Positions 24,975-31,644 are shown, numbered from the stretch's first letter. The stretch is 44,725 nt of DNA from a virus (IMGVR_UViG_3300031825_000396:1-44725); one strand, 5' to 3'. The notes: a model not told the origin generated them from the letters alone. Program-made: numbers and translations.

Positions 24975-26350
24975 TCGTCAGGTTCGGGGAACAGATCGTC
25001 CGCCAGCACCACGTCACCGGACGCCGCCACGGCGCGCTTCCAATCGCCCTTCACGAACACCAGTACGTTCTGGTGCACCTTGCCCAGCTTCCGGCTGGCC
25101 GCGAACTGCTTGCCCGCGCGGATGGGCGCGCTGCCCAGCGCGGTCAGCAGGATGGCTTCGTTGTACAGCCGCATGCCGGCATCGATGAACGCGTTGATCG
25201 TGTCCGACACGAAATTCCGATACGGGCCGGTGCCGCGCTTCTCGCGCACGTCGCCGACGACGAAGCAGGCGAATCGGTCACGCTTCAGCAGGCTGACGGC
25301 GCCGACGATCACCTCGCGGTAGGCCTCCATGAAGGCGGGATAGTCCATCGTGGACAGGTCCGCCGGGTCATCCGAATACCGTTCCAGGTCCGCATACGGC
25401 GGGCACGAGAACAGGAAGTCGGCCTCGACATCGGGCAGCCGCCGCGCGATCTGCCGGCTGTCGCCCACGTGCCAGGCTGGCGCGGGGTCTTCGGTCTGCA
25501 CCAGGTGGAGCTGGCCGCGATTGGCCTCGATCTGCTCAGCGCGCAACTCCATGCCCACATATGTGCGCCCGAGGCGCGCCGCGACAACGCCGCGCACGCT
25601 GCCCCCGGCGAACGGGTCAAGCACCAGGCCGCCGGCCGGGCAGAACCACCGATAGGCCAGCTCGCACAGCACCGGGTCGAAGATGCTGGTGCGATGCTGC
25701 GGCGCGGCGCCCTGCTCGGCCTTCTGGTGGTCAGACGCCGACGCATAGGCCGGCGCGTCGCGGCCCAGCTCGGACTGGATGCCCAGCCCCAACCATGCAG
25801 CCTTGCGTTCCTGCCACGCCGCGTCGCGTGCGTTGAGCGTGCTGAAGGGCGGCACCATGAACTGCTCGGCCAGCGACCGGCGCGCGGTGCCCGGGGCTGG
25901 CCCGGGCGCGTCCAGCAGGTCGCCCAACCCGTCCGGGGTGAAACCGATCACGGTCAGATCGAAATCAGCTTCTCGCAGATCAACCAGCTCGGCGGCCAGC
26001 AGGTCGACATCCCAGCCTGCGTTTTCGGCCAGCTTGTTGTCCGCGAGGATGTATGCGCGGCGCTCGTCCACCGACAGGTGCGACAGGTCAACCGTGGGCA
26101 CTTGGCCCGGGACCGGGCAGTTGGCGATGGTCTCGCCGCCCGCCCACATCTGCGTGGCCGCTTCCAGCCGGCCATGGCCTGCCAGCAGCTCGTCGCCGGC
26201 GGTCAGCGCCGGATTGGTCCAGCCGAATCTGCGCAGCGACGCCTTGATCTGCTCGACCTGCGCGGCACTGTGCGTCCGTGCATTGCGCTCATAGCGGATC
26301 AGCTCGTCGGCCGCGCGGTAGCGGATTGTGAGCTGATCGGCCTTTTTCAT
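24971..26350 (-). CDS. ParB-like nuclease domain fused to DNA methyltransferase
   Basis: 459 residues from the ATG at 26350. Residues about 8-100 are a ParB/Srx-like domain (RNARTHSAAQVEQIKASL, then LLAGHGRLEAA). The methyltransferase part has SAM-binding DPFAGGS at 245-251 and catalytic SCPPYAD at 315-321, thus an amino (N6-A or N4-C) methylase with motif I before IV. Such fusions occur in many phages near the terminase and may modify phage DNA against restriction. It is the first gene of the late operon, about 150 nt downstream of the late promoter. Upstream in-frame codons cross the terminator and are not coding. Confidence 0.88.
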   Translation of the reverse strand: MKKADQLTIRYRAADELIRYERNARTHSAAQVEQIKASLRRFGWTNPALTAGDELLAGHGRLEAATQMWAGGETIANCPVPGQVPTVDLSHLSVDERRAYILADNKLAENAGWDVDLLAAELVDLREADFDLTVIGFTPDGLGDLLDAPGPAPGTARRSLAEQFMVPPFSTLNARDAAWQERKAAWLGLGIQSELGRDAPAYASASDHQKAEQGAAPQHRTSIFDPVLCELAYRWFCPAGGLVLDPFAGGSVRGVVAARLGRTYVGMELRAEQIEANRGQLHLVQTEDPAPAWHVGDSRQIARRLPDVEADFLFSCPPYADLERYSDDPADLSTMDYPAFMEAYREVIVGAVSLLKRDRFACFVVGDVREKRGTGPYRNFVSDTINAFIDAGMRLYNEAILLTALGSAPIRAGKQFAASRKLGKVHQNVLVFVKGDWKRAVAASGDVVLADDLFPEPDE

Positions 26351-26378
26351 ACGCGGTAAAAATGCACGGGCGGGGAAT

Positions 26379-26396
26379 AAAAACGCCCGGAACGGG
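26379..26396 (-). terminator. Possible second, weak terminator in the late leader
   Basis: Minus strand CCCG TTC CGGG (4 bp, G-C only) is followed by CG and five T. The stem is short, so termination would be weak. It lies between the strong terminator at 26468-26489 and the first late gene. Together they would form a tandem block. Confidence 0.35.
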
Positions 26397-26467
26397 TTAG
26401 CGGGCCAAGCCACCTGGGAGGGTGGAAGGAGACAAGCAGGACGGAGGCGAGTAGGCGCCAGAAATGC

Positions 26468-26489
26468 AAAAAGCCCGCTTGCGCGGGCT
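26468..26489 (-). terminator. Strong terminator just downstream of the late promoter (tR'-like)
   Basis: Minus strand AGCCCGC and GCGGGCT form a 7-bp perfect stem with a 4-nt loop, followed by a run of T (A at 26468-26472 on the plus strand). It lies about 30 nt after the predicted start of the late transcript and before any late gene, as lambda tR' does. Confidence 0.88.
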
Positions 26490-26524
26490 CTGGACGTAAT
26501 TCGGAGGTGTATCGAATTGACGCG

Positions 26525-26553
26525 ATTCTTGTGCATGATTTGCACAATGTCAA
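26525..26553 (-). promoter_or_regulatory. Late promoter (pR'-like) with an inverted repeat in its spacer
   Basis: Minus strand -35 TTGACA (26553-26548) matches consensus fully, the spacer is 17 bp, and -10 AAGAAT (26530-26525) matches four of six. The spacer holds a perfect 7-bp inverted repeat, TTGTGCA/TGCACAA with 5-nt centre (26529-26547), an obvious protein-binding site. The -35 overlaps the stop codon of the Q-like gene. Confidence 0.8.
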
Positions 26554-27149
26554 GCGACCTCTTCAATTTTGACCATTTCGGCGGCCTTCAGGCGGATGTC
26601 GATGGCGGTCCAGGCCACCGCCTCAAGGCCGGGCGCAGCCATCAATCCCCGCTTCCTCTCGCCCTCGATCCAGAGCTTCAGCTTGGCGTTCTGCGCGCTG
26701 ACCGTGTTGCGGTGCGCGCCGCAGTCCTCGGCGATCTGCTGCAGGTCCACACGGACGCCGAAAATCTTCTCCAAGATGGACCGTCGCACGCGGTAGTGTG
26801 AGAACGAGCCGGCCAGCTGCTGCATGGCGCGCTGGGTCAGCCAGACGATGGCCGCTTCCCATTCGGGGTTCGGGCGCCGGGCGGCGCAGCATGGCCGACC
26901 GCAGTCGCATATGACGTCGCGCGGCGCACAGCGAGCGGTCAGCACCGCCTGGTGCAACTCGGGCAGCATGCTGAGCTCGAGACGGACCATGCCGGCCTGC
27001 GCGGCGCCGTCGACGCCTACCAACCCCTTCCCCGAGCCGATGGCAGGCGTCATGGCCTTGTTCATGGCCGATGCCTGGTACTGCTGGCCCGAGTAGTTGA
27101 ACGCGAACACCAGCGCCGCGTGCGAGCTGTCGAAAAGGCGTTCTTCCAT
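26550..27149 (-). CDS. Q-like late antiterminator candidate
   Basis: 199 residues. The ATG at 27149 has GGGGA eight nt upstream; an earlier ATG at 27173 is possible but has a poor site. The middle holds a cysteine cluster (CAPRDVICDCGRPCC), which could bind zinc. The C-terminal half (VRVDLQQIAEDCGAHRNTVS) is a helix-turn-helix of the sigma-region-4 or Q type. The weight of evidence is position: it is the last gene before a strong promoter followed at once by a terminator, which is the lambda Q arrangement. I cannot assign it to a named antiterminator family, so another DNA-binding regulator remains possible. Confidence 0.6.
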   Translation of the reverse strand: MEERLFDSSHAALVFAFNYSGQQYQASAMNKAMTPAIGSGKGLVGVDGAAQAGMVRLELSMLPELHQAVLTARCAPRDVICDCGRPCCAARRPNPEWEAAIVWLTQRAMQQLAGSFSHYRVRRSILEKIFGVRVDLQQIAEDCGAHRNTVSAQNAKLKLWIEGERKRGLMAAPGLEAVAWTAIDIRLKAAEMVKIEEVA

Positions 27150-27177
27150 CGTGTTTTCCCCGGTCACATTCATTCCT

Positions 27178-27648
27178 TCACGCCGCCTGTAGCGGCAACT
27201 GTTCCACGCTGACCTGCACGCATGGGGACGTGCTGTAGCGCTTGCTGATGCGGTATTCCACTGCCTGGGCATCGTCGAGCCAGACGATGCCGTTCATGCC
27301 GTCCTTCACGGCCTTGAGCACGTTGTCGGCGTCCGGCTTCTTCGTTGCCGCCACGAGACCCGCTGCGGCGTCGCGCTGGCGCTTCTTGGACCAGCTGCCC
27401 GGGATCTGCAGGTTGATGTCCAGCCACAGCTCGACCGGGCCCTCTATGGGCGGCAGCCCCGCCATGGCCTGCGTGGCGAAGAGCTTCACCAGGTTCTCGT
27501 AGGTGGCGGTCTTCTCGGGCGTGTAGGTCCGGACGAAGCTGCCCTGCCGCGCGAACTTGGGCCGGCCCTTTGCCACCGGCTGGCCCGGGATGGCGAATGC
27601 CACCCGGCGCAGCGACCGCGATTCGTCGAAGAGCTGGTTCGTCGTCAT
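27178..27648 (-). CDS. rusA: RusA-type Holliday junction resolvase
   Basis: 156 residues. IPGQPVAKGRPKFARQG is the typical N-terminal strand with basic residues, and KKPDADNVLKAVKDGMNG then DDAQ carries the metal-binding aspartates (D106, D108, D116, D125/126). RusA enzymes cut Holliday junctions symmetrically. In lambdoid phages they sit in the replication region as here, ahead of Q. The start overlaps the stop of the DUF1376 gene by 4 nt (ATGA). Confidence 0.92.
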   Translation of the reverse strand: MTTNQLFDESRSLRRVAFAIPGQPVAKGRPKFARQGSFVRTYTPEKTATYENLVKLFATQAMAGLPPIEGPVELWLDINLQIPGSWSKKRQRDAAAGLVAATKKPDADNVLKAVKDGMNGIVWLDDAQAVEYRISKRYSTSPCVQVSVEQLPLQAA

Positions 27649-28673
27649 GCCACCACCTGCCCCGGCGCCACGCCGTACATGAGCCGGTACACGCGCTCGA
27701 ACTCCCCCGGGTTCATCCGCTCGGCTTTGCTGACCTCGCGCTCCATGAGCCGCTGGTCTCCCGACACGGCGATGACGCGCAGCCGGAACCAGATCGCGTG
27801 CTCGTCCGGGTCGCGCTGGACGCCCAGCTCTTCCGCCTTGGCCTGAACGCCTTCCGCCGTGGCATCCCAGTCGGTCCCCGGCGTCGTGCCGCCCTTCTGC
27901 TCGGCAATGGCCTCGTCGAGGAACATCTCGAGGAAGCCCGGGTTGACCGGCGACGTGTCCCTGTCGGCGTCCCTACGCGCGCACGCGAGGGCATGAGCCC
28001 GGAGCAACGCCGGCACGCCGATGCAACGATCTGCAATCCGGAGCAACGCCTCGTGCGCGCGCGAGGACAGCCGCAACGCCCTGCCCTTCTCGGCCTCGAG
28101 CTGCACCAGCAGGTCGCCCATCGCGTCAGCAGAAAGCGGCGGCGGCGCGGAGTTATCCACAGCGCCTACCCCGTGTGAAGTACCTACGCCGCTTGAAGTA
28201 GGTATGGTGTTATGTGACTGTGACTGTGACGGTCTATCGTTTTGCCATGGCTCTGACGATGGATCTGCCATCCCATTTGCTATGCCATTTGCCATAGCAT
28301 TTGCCACCTCTTTGTCATCCGGTTTGCCACCATCTTTGCCCCAACGCTTGGCAGCGCCTTGCTTCCCTGCCTCGCGCCGTTTGTTACTGATCAGGCCGGC
28401 CCGCTCGCGTTCCTGCTCGGCTCGCTTCTGCACCAGGCGGCCGTCGACAGGCGTGAACAGAGCCCGGATCTTCGGCGCGTGCTTGCGCCACTGCGACACG
28501 GAAAGCTTGGCGATCGTGGCCAGCTCTTCATCGTCGTCGAGTGGCGGCCCGTTGCGCCAGTAGTCCATCAGGATCAGCAGGTAGGCGCCGTGCTGCTCTG
28601 TGGTCAACCGAGAGGTGTCGGCCAGGTAGTCGCCGATGTAGAGCGGCATCCAGGTGTCGTTCTTCTTACTCAT
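27645..28673 (-). CDS. DUF1376 replication protein (YdaU/O-like)
   Basis: 342 residues from the ATG at 28673. The N-terminus DTWMPLYIGDYLADTSRLT, then GAYLLILMDYWRNG, is the DUF1376 winged-helix domain found in phage replication initiators. The C-terminal half is helical (LVQLEAEKGRALRLSSRA), with a linker rich in short repeats (ANAMANGIANGMA). It takes the position of lambda O/P between CII-like and RusA genes. The start overlaps the stop of a 27-codon gene upstream (ATGA). No helicase-loader partner is visible. Confidence 0.88.
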   Translation of the reverse strand: MSKKNDTWMPLYIGDYLADTSRLTTEQHGAYLLILMDYWRNGPPLDDDEELATIAKLSVSQWRKHAPKIRALFTPVDGRLVQKRAEQERERAGLISNKRREAGKQGAAKRWGKDGGKPDDKEVANAMANGIANGMADPSSEPWQNDRPSQSQSHNTIPTSSGVGTSHGVGAVDNSAPPPLSADAMGDLLVQLEAEKGRALRLSSRAHEALLRIADRCIGVPALLRAHALACARRDADRDTSPVNPGFLEMFLDEAIAEQKGGTTPGTDWDATAEGVQAKAEELGVQRDPDEHAIWFRLRVIAVSGDQRLMEREVSKAERMNPGEFERVYRLMYGVAPGQVVA

Positions 28674-28753
28674 CTCAGCAACCCCCACAACACTGAGCCC
28701 ACCACCAACAGGAACATCCACACGGCAACGCTGAGGGTGATCACCTCGTCCAT
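28670..28753 (-). CDS. 27-residue membrane peptide between cII-like and DUF1376 genes
   Basis: A 27-codon gene with ATG at 28753 overlapping the CII-like stop (TGATG) and stop overlapping the DUF1376 start (ATGA). The product starts MDEV and is then one hydrophobic helix (VAVWMFLLVVGSVLWGLL) ending in arginine. Overlaps on both sides and the full-length hydrophobic helix argue for a real tiny membrane protein or a coupling leader. The function is unknown. Confidence 0.6.
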   Translation of the reverse strand: MDEVITLSVAVWMFLLVVGSVLWGLLR

Positions 28754-29019
28754 CACGCCACCTCCAGTCCCTTCCGGGCGAGCGTGCGCAGCGCCTGGTA
28801 TTCGTCGCGGGGCAGGCAAACCATGCTGTCATCGCCGGGCGCGACGACATCCAGCTCGAGCACTTCGAACAGCGTGCAGAACTCGGCGAAGCTCAGGCGG
28901 TGCCCGCTGTTGTTCAGGAAGCGCGAGAAGTTCGTCGCTTCGACGCCGATGCGCTCGGCCACCTTCTTCTGCGTGAGCGGAGCAACGCGGTTCAAGACCA
29001 TCGATTCCAAGCTAGGCAT
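28753..29019 (-). CDS. CII-like transcriptional activator
   Basis: 88 residues from the ATG at 29019, preceded by GGAG at 7 nt. SLESMVLNRVAPLTQKKVAE, then IGVEATNFSRFLNNSG and FAEFCTLFEVLELDVVAPGD, are colinear with lambda CII, including the helix-turn-helix with a Q/S-type recognition helix. CII proteins activate the promoters for repressor establishment and integrase. Its position after the Cro-like gene and before the replication gene is that of cII. Sequence identity to lambda CII looks low, so the call rests on pattern and place. Confidence 0.75.
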   Translation of the reverse strand: MPSLESMVLNRVAPLTQKKVAERIGVEATNFSRFLNNSGHRLSFAEFCTLFEVLELDVVAPGDDSMVCLPRDEYQALRTLARKGLEVA

Positions 29020-29215
29020 GCGATGCTCCAATGTGCTCGATCGATTCCATAGGATTGACCCCAACGAAACAACGAAGCCGGGCGCCACGGCGGCCGGCCA
29101 GAATGAAATGGAAAACGGGTGCTACTACCTGATGCCGGGCGGCATGGCGGCGAGATTCGCGCGGGGCAAGGCCCCAGCGCGGAACAACAGAAAGCGACTG
29201 CGCGCGACGCAGCAT
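29012..29215 (-). CDS. Doubtful small arginine-rich protein between cro and cII
   Basis: A 67-codon reading with an ATG at 29215 and a GGGGG stretch just upstream; it ends 8 nt inside the CII-like gene. The product is rich in arginine (MLRRAQ, PRESRRHAARH, AGRRGARLR) and has no recognised domain. It is the only candidate in the 260-bp cro-cII interval, which in lambda holds nutR and tR1 and no gene. Such a reading can arise by chance in GC-rich DNA. Confidence 0.3.
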   Translation of the reverse strand: MLRRAQSLSVVPRWGLAPRESRRHAARHQVVAPVFHFILAGRRGARLRCFVGVNPMESIEHIGASHA

Positions 29216-29254
29216 GGTCATACCCCCGGTCGGACCGCCATGGGTCCGTTCAAC

Positions 29255-29274
29255 AAAGCGCGGACACCCCGCGC
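29255..29274 (-). terminator. Possible tR1-like terminator after cro
   Basis: Minus strand GCGCGG/CCGCGC, 6-bp stem with 5-nt loop, followed only by TTTG. It begins about 5 nt after the Cro-like stop. The T run is poor, so this may be a Rho-type or no terminator at all. Confidence 0.35.
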
Positions 29275-29279
29275 GTCCT

Positions 29280-29504
29280 TCAATGACCGCCAGACGCCCT
29301 CACGAAAGCCCAGTCGACCTTGTCGTTCAACTCTTCGCAGGTGACCGAACCATTGGTGATGCGCTCGATCACCGGACAATGTTCAGCGGCCACAGGCCGC
29401 TTTCCGGAAAGCCACTGATAAACGAGTCCTTGAGACACCCCGAGCTGCTTTGCAAATGCAGCTTGGCTGGTCTTCGTCGTACTGAGGTAGTCGGCGAGGT
29501 TCAT
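29280..29504 (-). CDS. Cro-like repressor (YdaS type)
   Basis: 74 residues from the ATG at 29504. MNLADYLSTTKTSQAAFAKQ, then LGVSQGLVYQWLSGKRPV, is a compact helix-turn-helix of the YdaS/Cro group. It is the first gene leftward from a strong promoter (TTGACA-16-TAGTAT) and is divergent from the CI-type repressor. That makes it the Cro analogue, which should shut off the repressor promoter during lytic growth. A longer in-frame TTG start at 29531 would lie nearly on the transcript start and is less likely. Confidence 0.85.
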   Translation of the reverse strand: MNLADYLSTTKTSQAAFAKQLGVSQGLVYQWLSGKRPVAAEHCPVIERITNGSVTCEELNDKVDWAFVRASGGH

Positions 29505-29531
29505 GGGTAGTTGGCGGATTTCACACCCCAA

Positions 29532-29559
29532 ATACTAGCGCGGCTCTTATAAATGTCAA
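29532..29559 (-). promoter_or_regulatory. Leftward lytic promoter (pR-like) for cro
   Basis: Minus strand -35 TTGACA (29559-29554), 16-bp spacer, -10 TAGTAT (29537-29532). The first operator covers the -10 and part of the spacer; the second starts within the -35. Transcription should start near 29525 and reach the Cro-like ATG at 29504. Confidence 0.85.
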
Positions 29560-29597
29560 TAGCTATGCTCGTTGCTAAAGAAAATAGCATTGCTACA
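29534..29597. promoter_or_regulatory. Operator cluster OR-like: three 15-bp sites
   Basis: Three copies of a 6-3-6 dyad: ACTAGCGCGGCTCTT (29534-29548), AATAGCTATGCTCGT (29558-29572) and AATAGCATTGCTACA (29583-29597). Start-to-start distances are 24 and 25 bp. They cover the cro promoter and the repressor's promoter. The consensus AATAGCnnnGCTATT is taken from all six sites in this region. Confidence 0.85.
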
Positions 29598-29599
29598 CT
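29572..29599 (+). promoter_or_regulatory. Repressor promoter (pRM-like), apparently leaderless
   Basis: -35 TTGCTA (29572-29577), 16-bp spacer, -10 TACACT (29594-29599). The expected start point is at or within a base or two of the repressor ATG (29607), and there is no Shine-Dalgarno. The third operator overlaps the spacer and -10. Confidence 0.78.
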
Positions 29600-29606
29600 C
29601 GCGCGC

Positions 29607-30611
29607 ATGTCGCGACCTAGCAAAACCCTCGAACCCTGGCAACTCGAAGACGCAGAACGTCTGAAGGCGCTCTATGAAGCGCGCAAAGGCAAGATGAGTC
29701 AGGAGGAGTTTGGCAACCGATTCGAGATCGGCAGCCAGGGCATGGTTTGGCAGTACCTGAACGCTCGACGAGCCTTGAACATCAAGGCGGCAAGCGGATT
29801 TGCTCGCGGTCTGGGCGTGTCGGTGGACGCCTTCAGCCCAAGGCTTGCGGAAGAAATACGGCTGGCGTCCAGCCAGATCGCCCAGCCACTTCCCGTCGTG
29901 CAGCCCGGCTCGGAACTCGGAAAGACGCCGTCCGACCGGATACAGTTGGTCATGGCAGAGCAGCACGTTGACGTGGTCGGGCTGGCGGAGCTGCTTGGCG
30001 TCGAAACGGCCGTCGTCCGCTCGTGGCTTGAACCTGGCGCACCCAAGCCGGGCCTGCACCACGTCGTGAAATTGCAAGAGGCATACGGCTACAGCCCGAA
30101 GTGGCTCATGAACGGCCAGGGTGATCCCAAGCTCGGCAGCGCGATAGAGCCCGAACTGGACGAGCCCACCCTTCCATTCGACACCTTCCCAATTCCCCAG
30201 GACGCGTTCCGCAAGATTCCGGTAAGAGGCATGGCGCAGTTAGGAGACAACGGCCACTTCGTGGACGTCGAATATCCAGTTGGCCACGGCGATGGCTACG
30301 TGTTCTTTCCCACGAAGGACCCAGACGCCTACGCGCTGCGCTGCAATGGCGAGTCCATGCGGCCACGGGTAAAGCACAACGAATTCGTTGTCGTTGAACC
30401 CAACACGCAGATTCAAAACGGCGACGAGGTGCTGGTGAAGGCTCTGGACGGACGGGTTATGGTGAAGGAACTAGCCTATGTCCGCGACGGTACCGTGCAC
30501 CTGTCCTCGGTGAACGAGCGCCACGGCATGCTTCGGATACCGCAAGACCAGATCGAGCGCATGCACTTCGTGTGCGGCATCGTGAAGCGCTCCGCGTGGC
30601 GTCCCGATTGA
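29607..30611 (+). CDS. CI-type phage repressor, S24 peptidase-like C-terminus
   Basis: 334 residues from the ATG at 29607. Residues about 30-75 (KMSQEEFGNRFEIGSQGMVW, YLNARRALN) are a helix-turn-helix DNA-binding domain. A second HTH-like segment at about 112-170 (IQLVMAEQHVDVVGLAELLG) resembles the same fold again. The C-terminal LexA/S24 domain has the serine in NGESMRP (S250) and the lysine in VMVKEL (K287). The region where LexA-type cleavage occurs reads RGMAQLGDNG and has no plain Ala-Gly pair. It should bind the flanking operator clusters and hold the lysogenic state. A terminator follows. Confidence 0.9.
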   Translation: MSRPSKTLEPWQLEDAERLKALYEARKGKMSQEEFGNRFEIGSQGMVWQYLNARRALNIKAASGFARGLGVSVDAFSPRLAEEIRLASSQIAQPLPVVQPGSELGKTPSDRIQLVMAEQHVDVVGLAELLGVETAVVRSWLEPGAPKPGLHHVVKLQEAYGYSPKWLMNGQGDPKLGSAIEPELDEPTLPFDTFPIPQDAFRKIPVRGMAQLGDNGHFVDVEYPVGHGDGYVFFPTKDPDAYALRCNGESMRPRVKHNEFVVVEPNTQIQNGDEVLVKALDGRVMVKELAYVRDGTVHLSSVNERHGMLRIPQDQIERMHFVCGIVKRSAWRPD

Positions 30612-30632
30612 AATAGCTGAGACACAAGACGG

Positions 30633-30658
30633 AAACCGCCTGCTGGGCGGTTTTTTTT
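30633..30658 (+). terminator. Repressor terminator
   Basis: AAACCGCC (30633-30640) pairs with GGCGGTTT over a 5-nt loop, followed by a run of eight T in total. It ends the repressor transcript 22 nt after the stop codon and isolates it from the rightward early promoter. Confidence 0.92.
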
Positions 30659-30674
30659 CGCCCGCAGCTATCGA

Positions 30675-30749
30675 AATAGCACAGCTATTAGAATAAACAA
30701 TGACAATATAATAGCGCAGCTCTTGATTGCATCTAAGAGCACGGCTATT
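30675..30749. promoter_or_regulatory. Operator cluster OL-like: three 15-bp sites
   Basis: AATAGCACAGCTATT (30675-30689, a perfect 6-bp dyad), AATAGCGCAGCTCTT (30710-30724) and AAGAGCACGGCTATT (30735-30749). Start-to-start distances are 35 and 25 bp. The last two overlap the rightward early promoter. They are the same motif as the cluster 1.1 kb away on the other side of the repressor gene. Confidence 0.87.
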
Positions 30750-30751
30750 AT
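30723..30751 (+). promoter_or_regulatory. Rightward early promoter (pL-like)
   Basis: -35 TTGATT (30723-30728), 17-bp spacer, -10 TATTAT (30746-30751). A perfect TATAAT also occurs at 30707-30712, but without a credible -35. The promoter would start transcription near 30758, ahead of the gene at 30797. Confidence 0.72.
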
Positions 30752-30796
30752 TTCTCCACGCCGCTGACGTTCGCAGCGGTTCGCTGGAGACAGACG

Positions 30797-31084
30797 ATGC
30801 CAAATGCCATTCCCCTTGCTGCCGCGTACCAGCATGCGCACGACGCGCAGCAGCGCGCCGCCGGCGGCCAGGTGGTTTCCATCCGCACTCTGGTGCGCGA
30901 GACGGTGACCCGGATCCACGGCCGCGACCATTTCGAGTTCCGCGGCACCACCGAGGATTCGGTCTACGAGGCCGCGCTCGACCGCAAGAACTCCCTCGAC
31001 ATCTACCGCTCACCGGCCATCGCCTACCGCTACTGGGAAGGCGACGAGTACGTGGTGATGGTCCGTTGCTTCGGCCTGGACTGA
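30797..31084 (+). CDS. First early rightward gene, hypothetical
   Basis: 95 residues, unrecognised. GGAG lies 7 nt before the ATG. The sequence has a helical N-terminus (IPLAAAYQHAHDAQQRAAGG) and then VVSIRTLVRETVTRI, ending in strands (SPAIAYRYWEGDEYVVMVRC). It sits where lambda has N, but shows no arginine-rich RNA-binding motif at the N-terminus, so I do not call it an N analogue. The next gene starts 9 nt after its stop. Confidence 0.65.
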   Translation: MPNAIPLAAAYQHAHDAQQRAAGGQVVSIRTLVRETVTRIHGRDHFEFRGTTEDSVYEAALDRKNSLDIYRSPAIAYRYWEGDEYVVMVRCFGLD

Positions 31085-31093
31085 GGGCGCGCC

Positions 31094-31552
31094 ATGCAGA
31101 CACGCATCTACCTCATCACCCATTCCGATGGCTGCTGGCTCAAGGCCGAATACACCGTTGACCATGTCGAGGCCACTCGGCTGGCCCGCGCGGACTATGG
31201 CGATGACGTGACCGTCCAACCGGTGTCCGATACAGACGCCGCGGCTATCAAGCTGGCTCGCATGAAGACCGCCATGGGCCTCGGTCCGTGGGAGGCCTGC
31301 GGCAACCTGATCCGCACACAGCGCGAGGCCGACGGCAGCGGTGGCTTCCTGATCGCAGAGGTGCCTGTGAACACCGGCGAAACCTCCGTGAAGGCGACGG
31401 CCATGGCTGCCGCACCTGAGATGTATGCGGCCCTCTTTGCGATCGTCTGGGAACTGACGGAAGTTCCGTCTTCGCGCGACAGCTACTTGCCGCCACCGCT
31501 GGTCCAGAAGGCCAAGACCGCGATGGCCAAGGCCATGGGAGAGCAATCGTGA
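31094..31552 (+). CDS. Hypothetical early protein
   Basis: 152 residues. The N-terminal half (TRIYLITHSDGCWLKAEYTV, ARADYGDDVTVQPVSD) is strand-rich. The second half (NLIRTQREADGSGGFLIAEV, then AMAAAPEMYAALFAIVWEL) carries a short segment found in many unrelated small phage proteins that look like single-stranded-DNA or host-protein binders of unknown role. Its stop overlaps the GTG start of the next tiny gene (GTGA). Confidence 0.65.
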   Translation: MQTRIYLITHSDGCWLKAEYTVDHVEATRLARADYGDDVTVQPVSDTDAAAIKLARMKTAMGLGPWEACGNLIRTQREADGSGGFLIAEVPVNTGETSVKATAMAAAPEMYAALFAIVWELTEVPSSRDSYLPPPLVQKAKTAMAKAMGEQS

Positions 31553-31644
31553 ACCGCGACTTCTTCCTGACCGCACTGCTGATCTGCACGGCCCCGCCGC
31601 TGGTGGTGCTGGTCGCAACCCTCGTCACCCGGGGATGGCAATGA
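31549..31644 (+). CDS. 31-residue membrane peptide
   Basis: GTG start at 31549 overlaps the previous stop (GTGA); its own stop overlaps the next ATG (ATGA). After MNRDFF the product is a single hydrophobic helix (LTALLICTAPPLVVLVATLV), ending TRGWQ. Coupled starts on both sides and a clean membrane helix support a real tiny gene. The function is unknown. Confidence 0.6.
   Translation: MNRDFFLTALLICTAPPLVVLVATLVTRGWQ

Noticed and set aside
28260-28330. Short AT-rich repeat (gccatttgccat-like) in the DUF1376 gene as a possible origin iteron set
   Set aside because: The copies are codon repeats encoding an ANGMA-type linker, are few and irregular, and lack a neighbouring AT-rich unwinding region. 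An origin here cannot be supported, although lambda has its origin inside O.
30797-31084. N-type early antiterminator at the first rightward gene
   Set aside because: The position fits lambda N, but there is no arginine-rich RNA-binding N-terminus, and I could not identify boxA/boxB sites with confidence.
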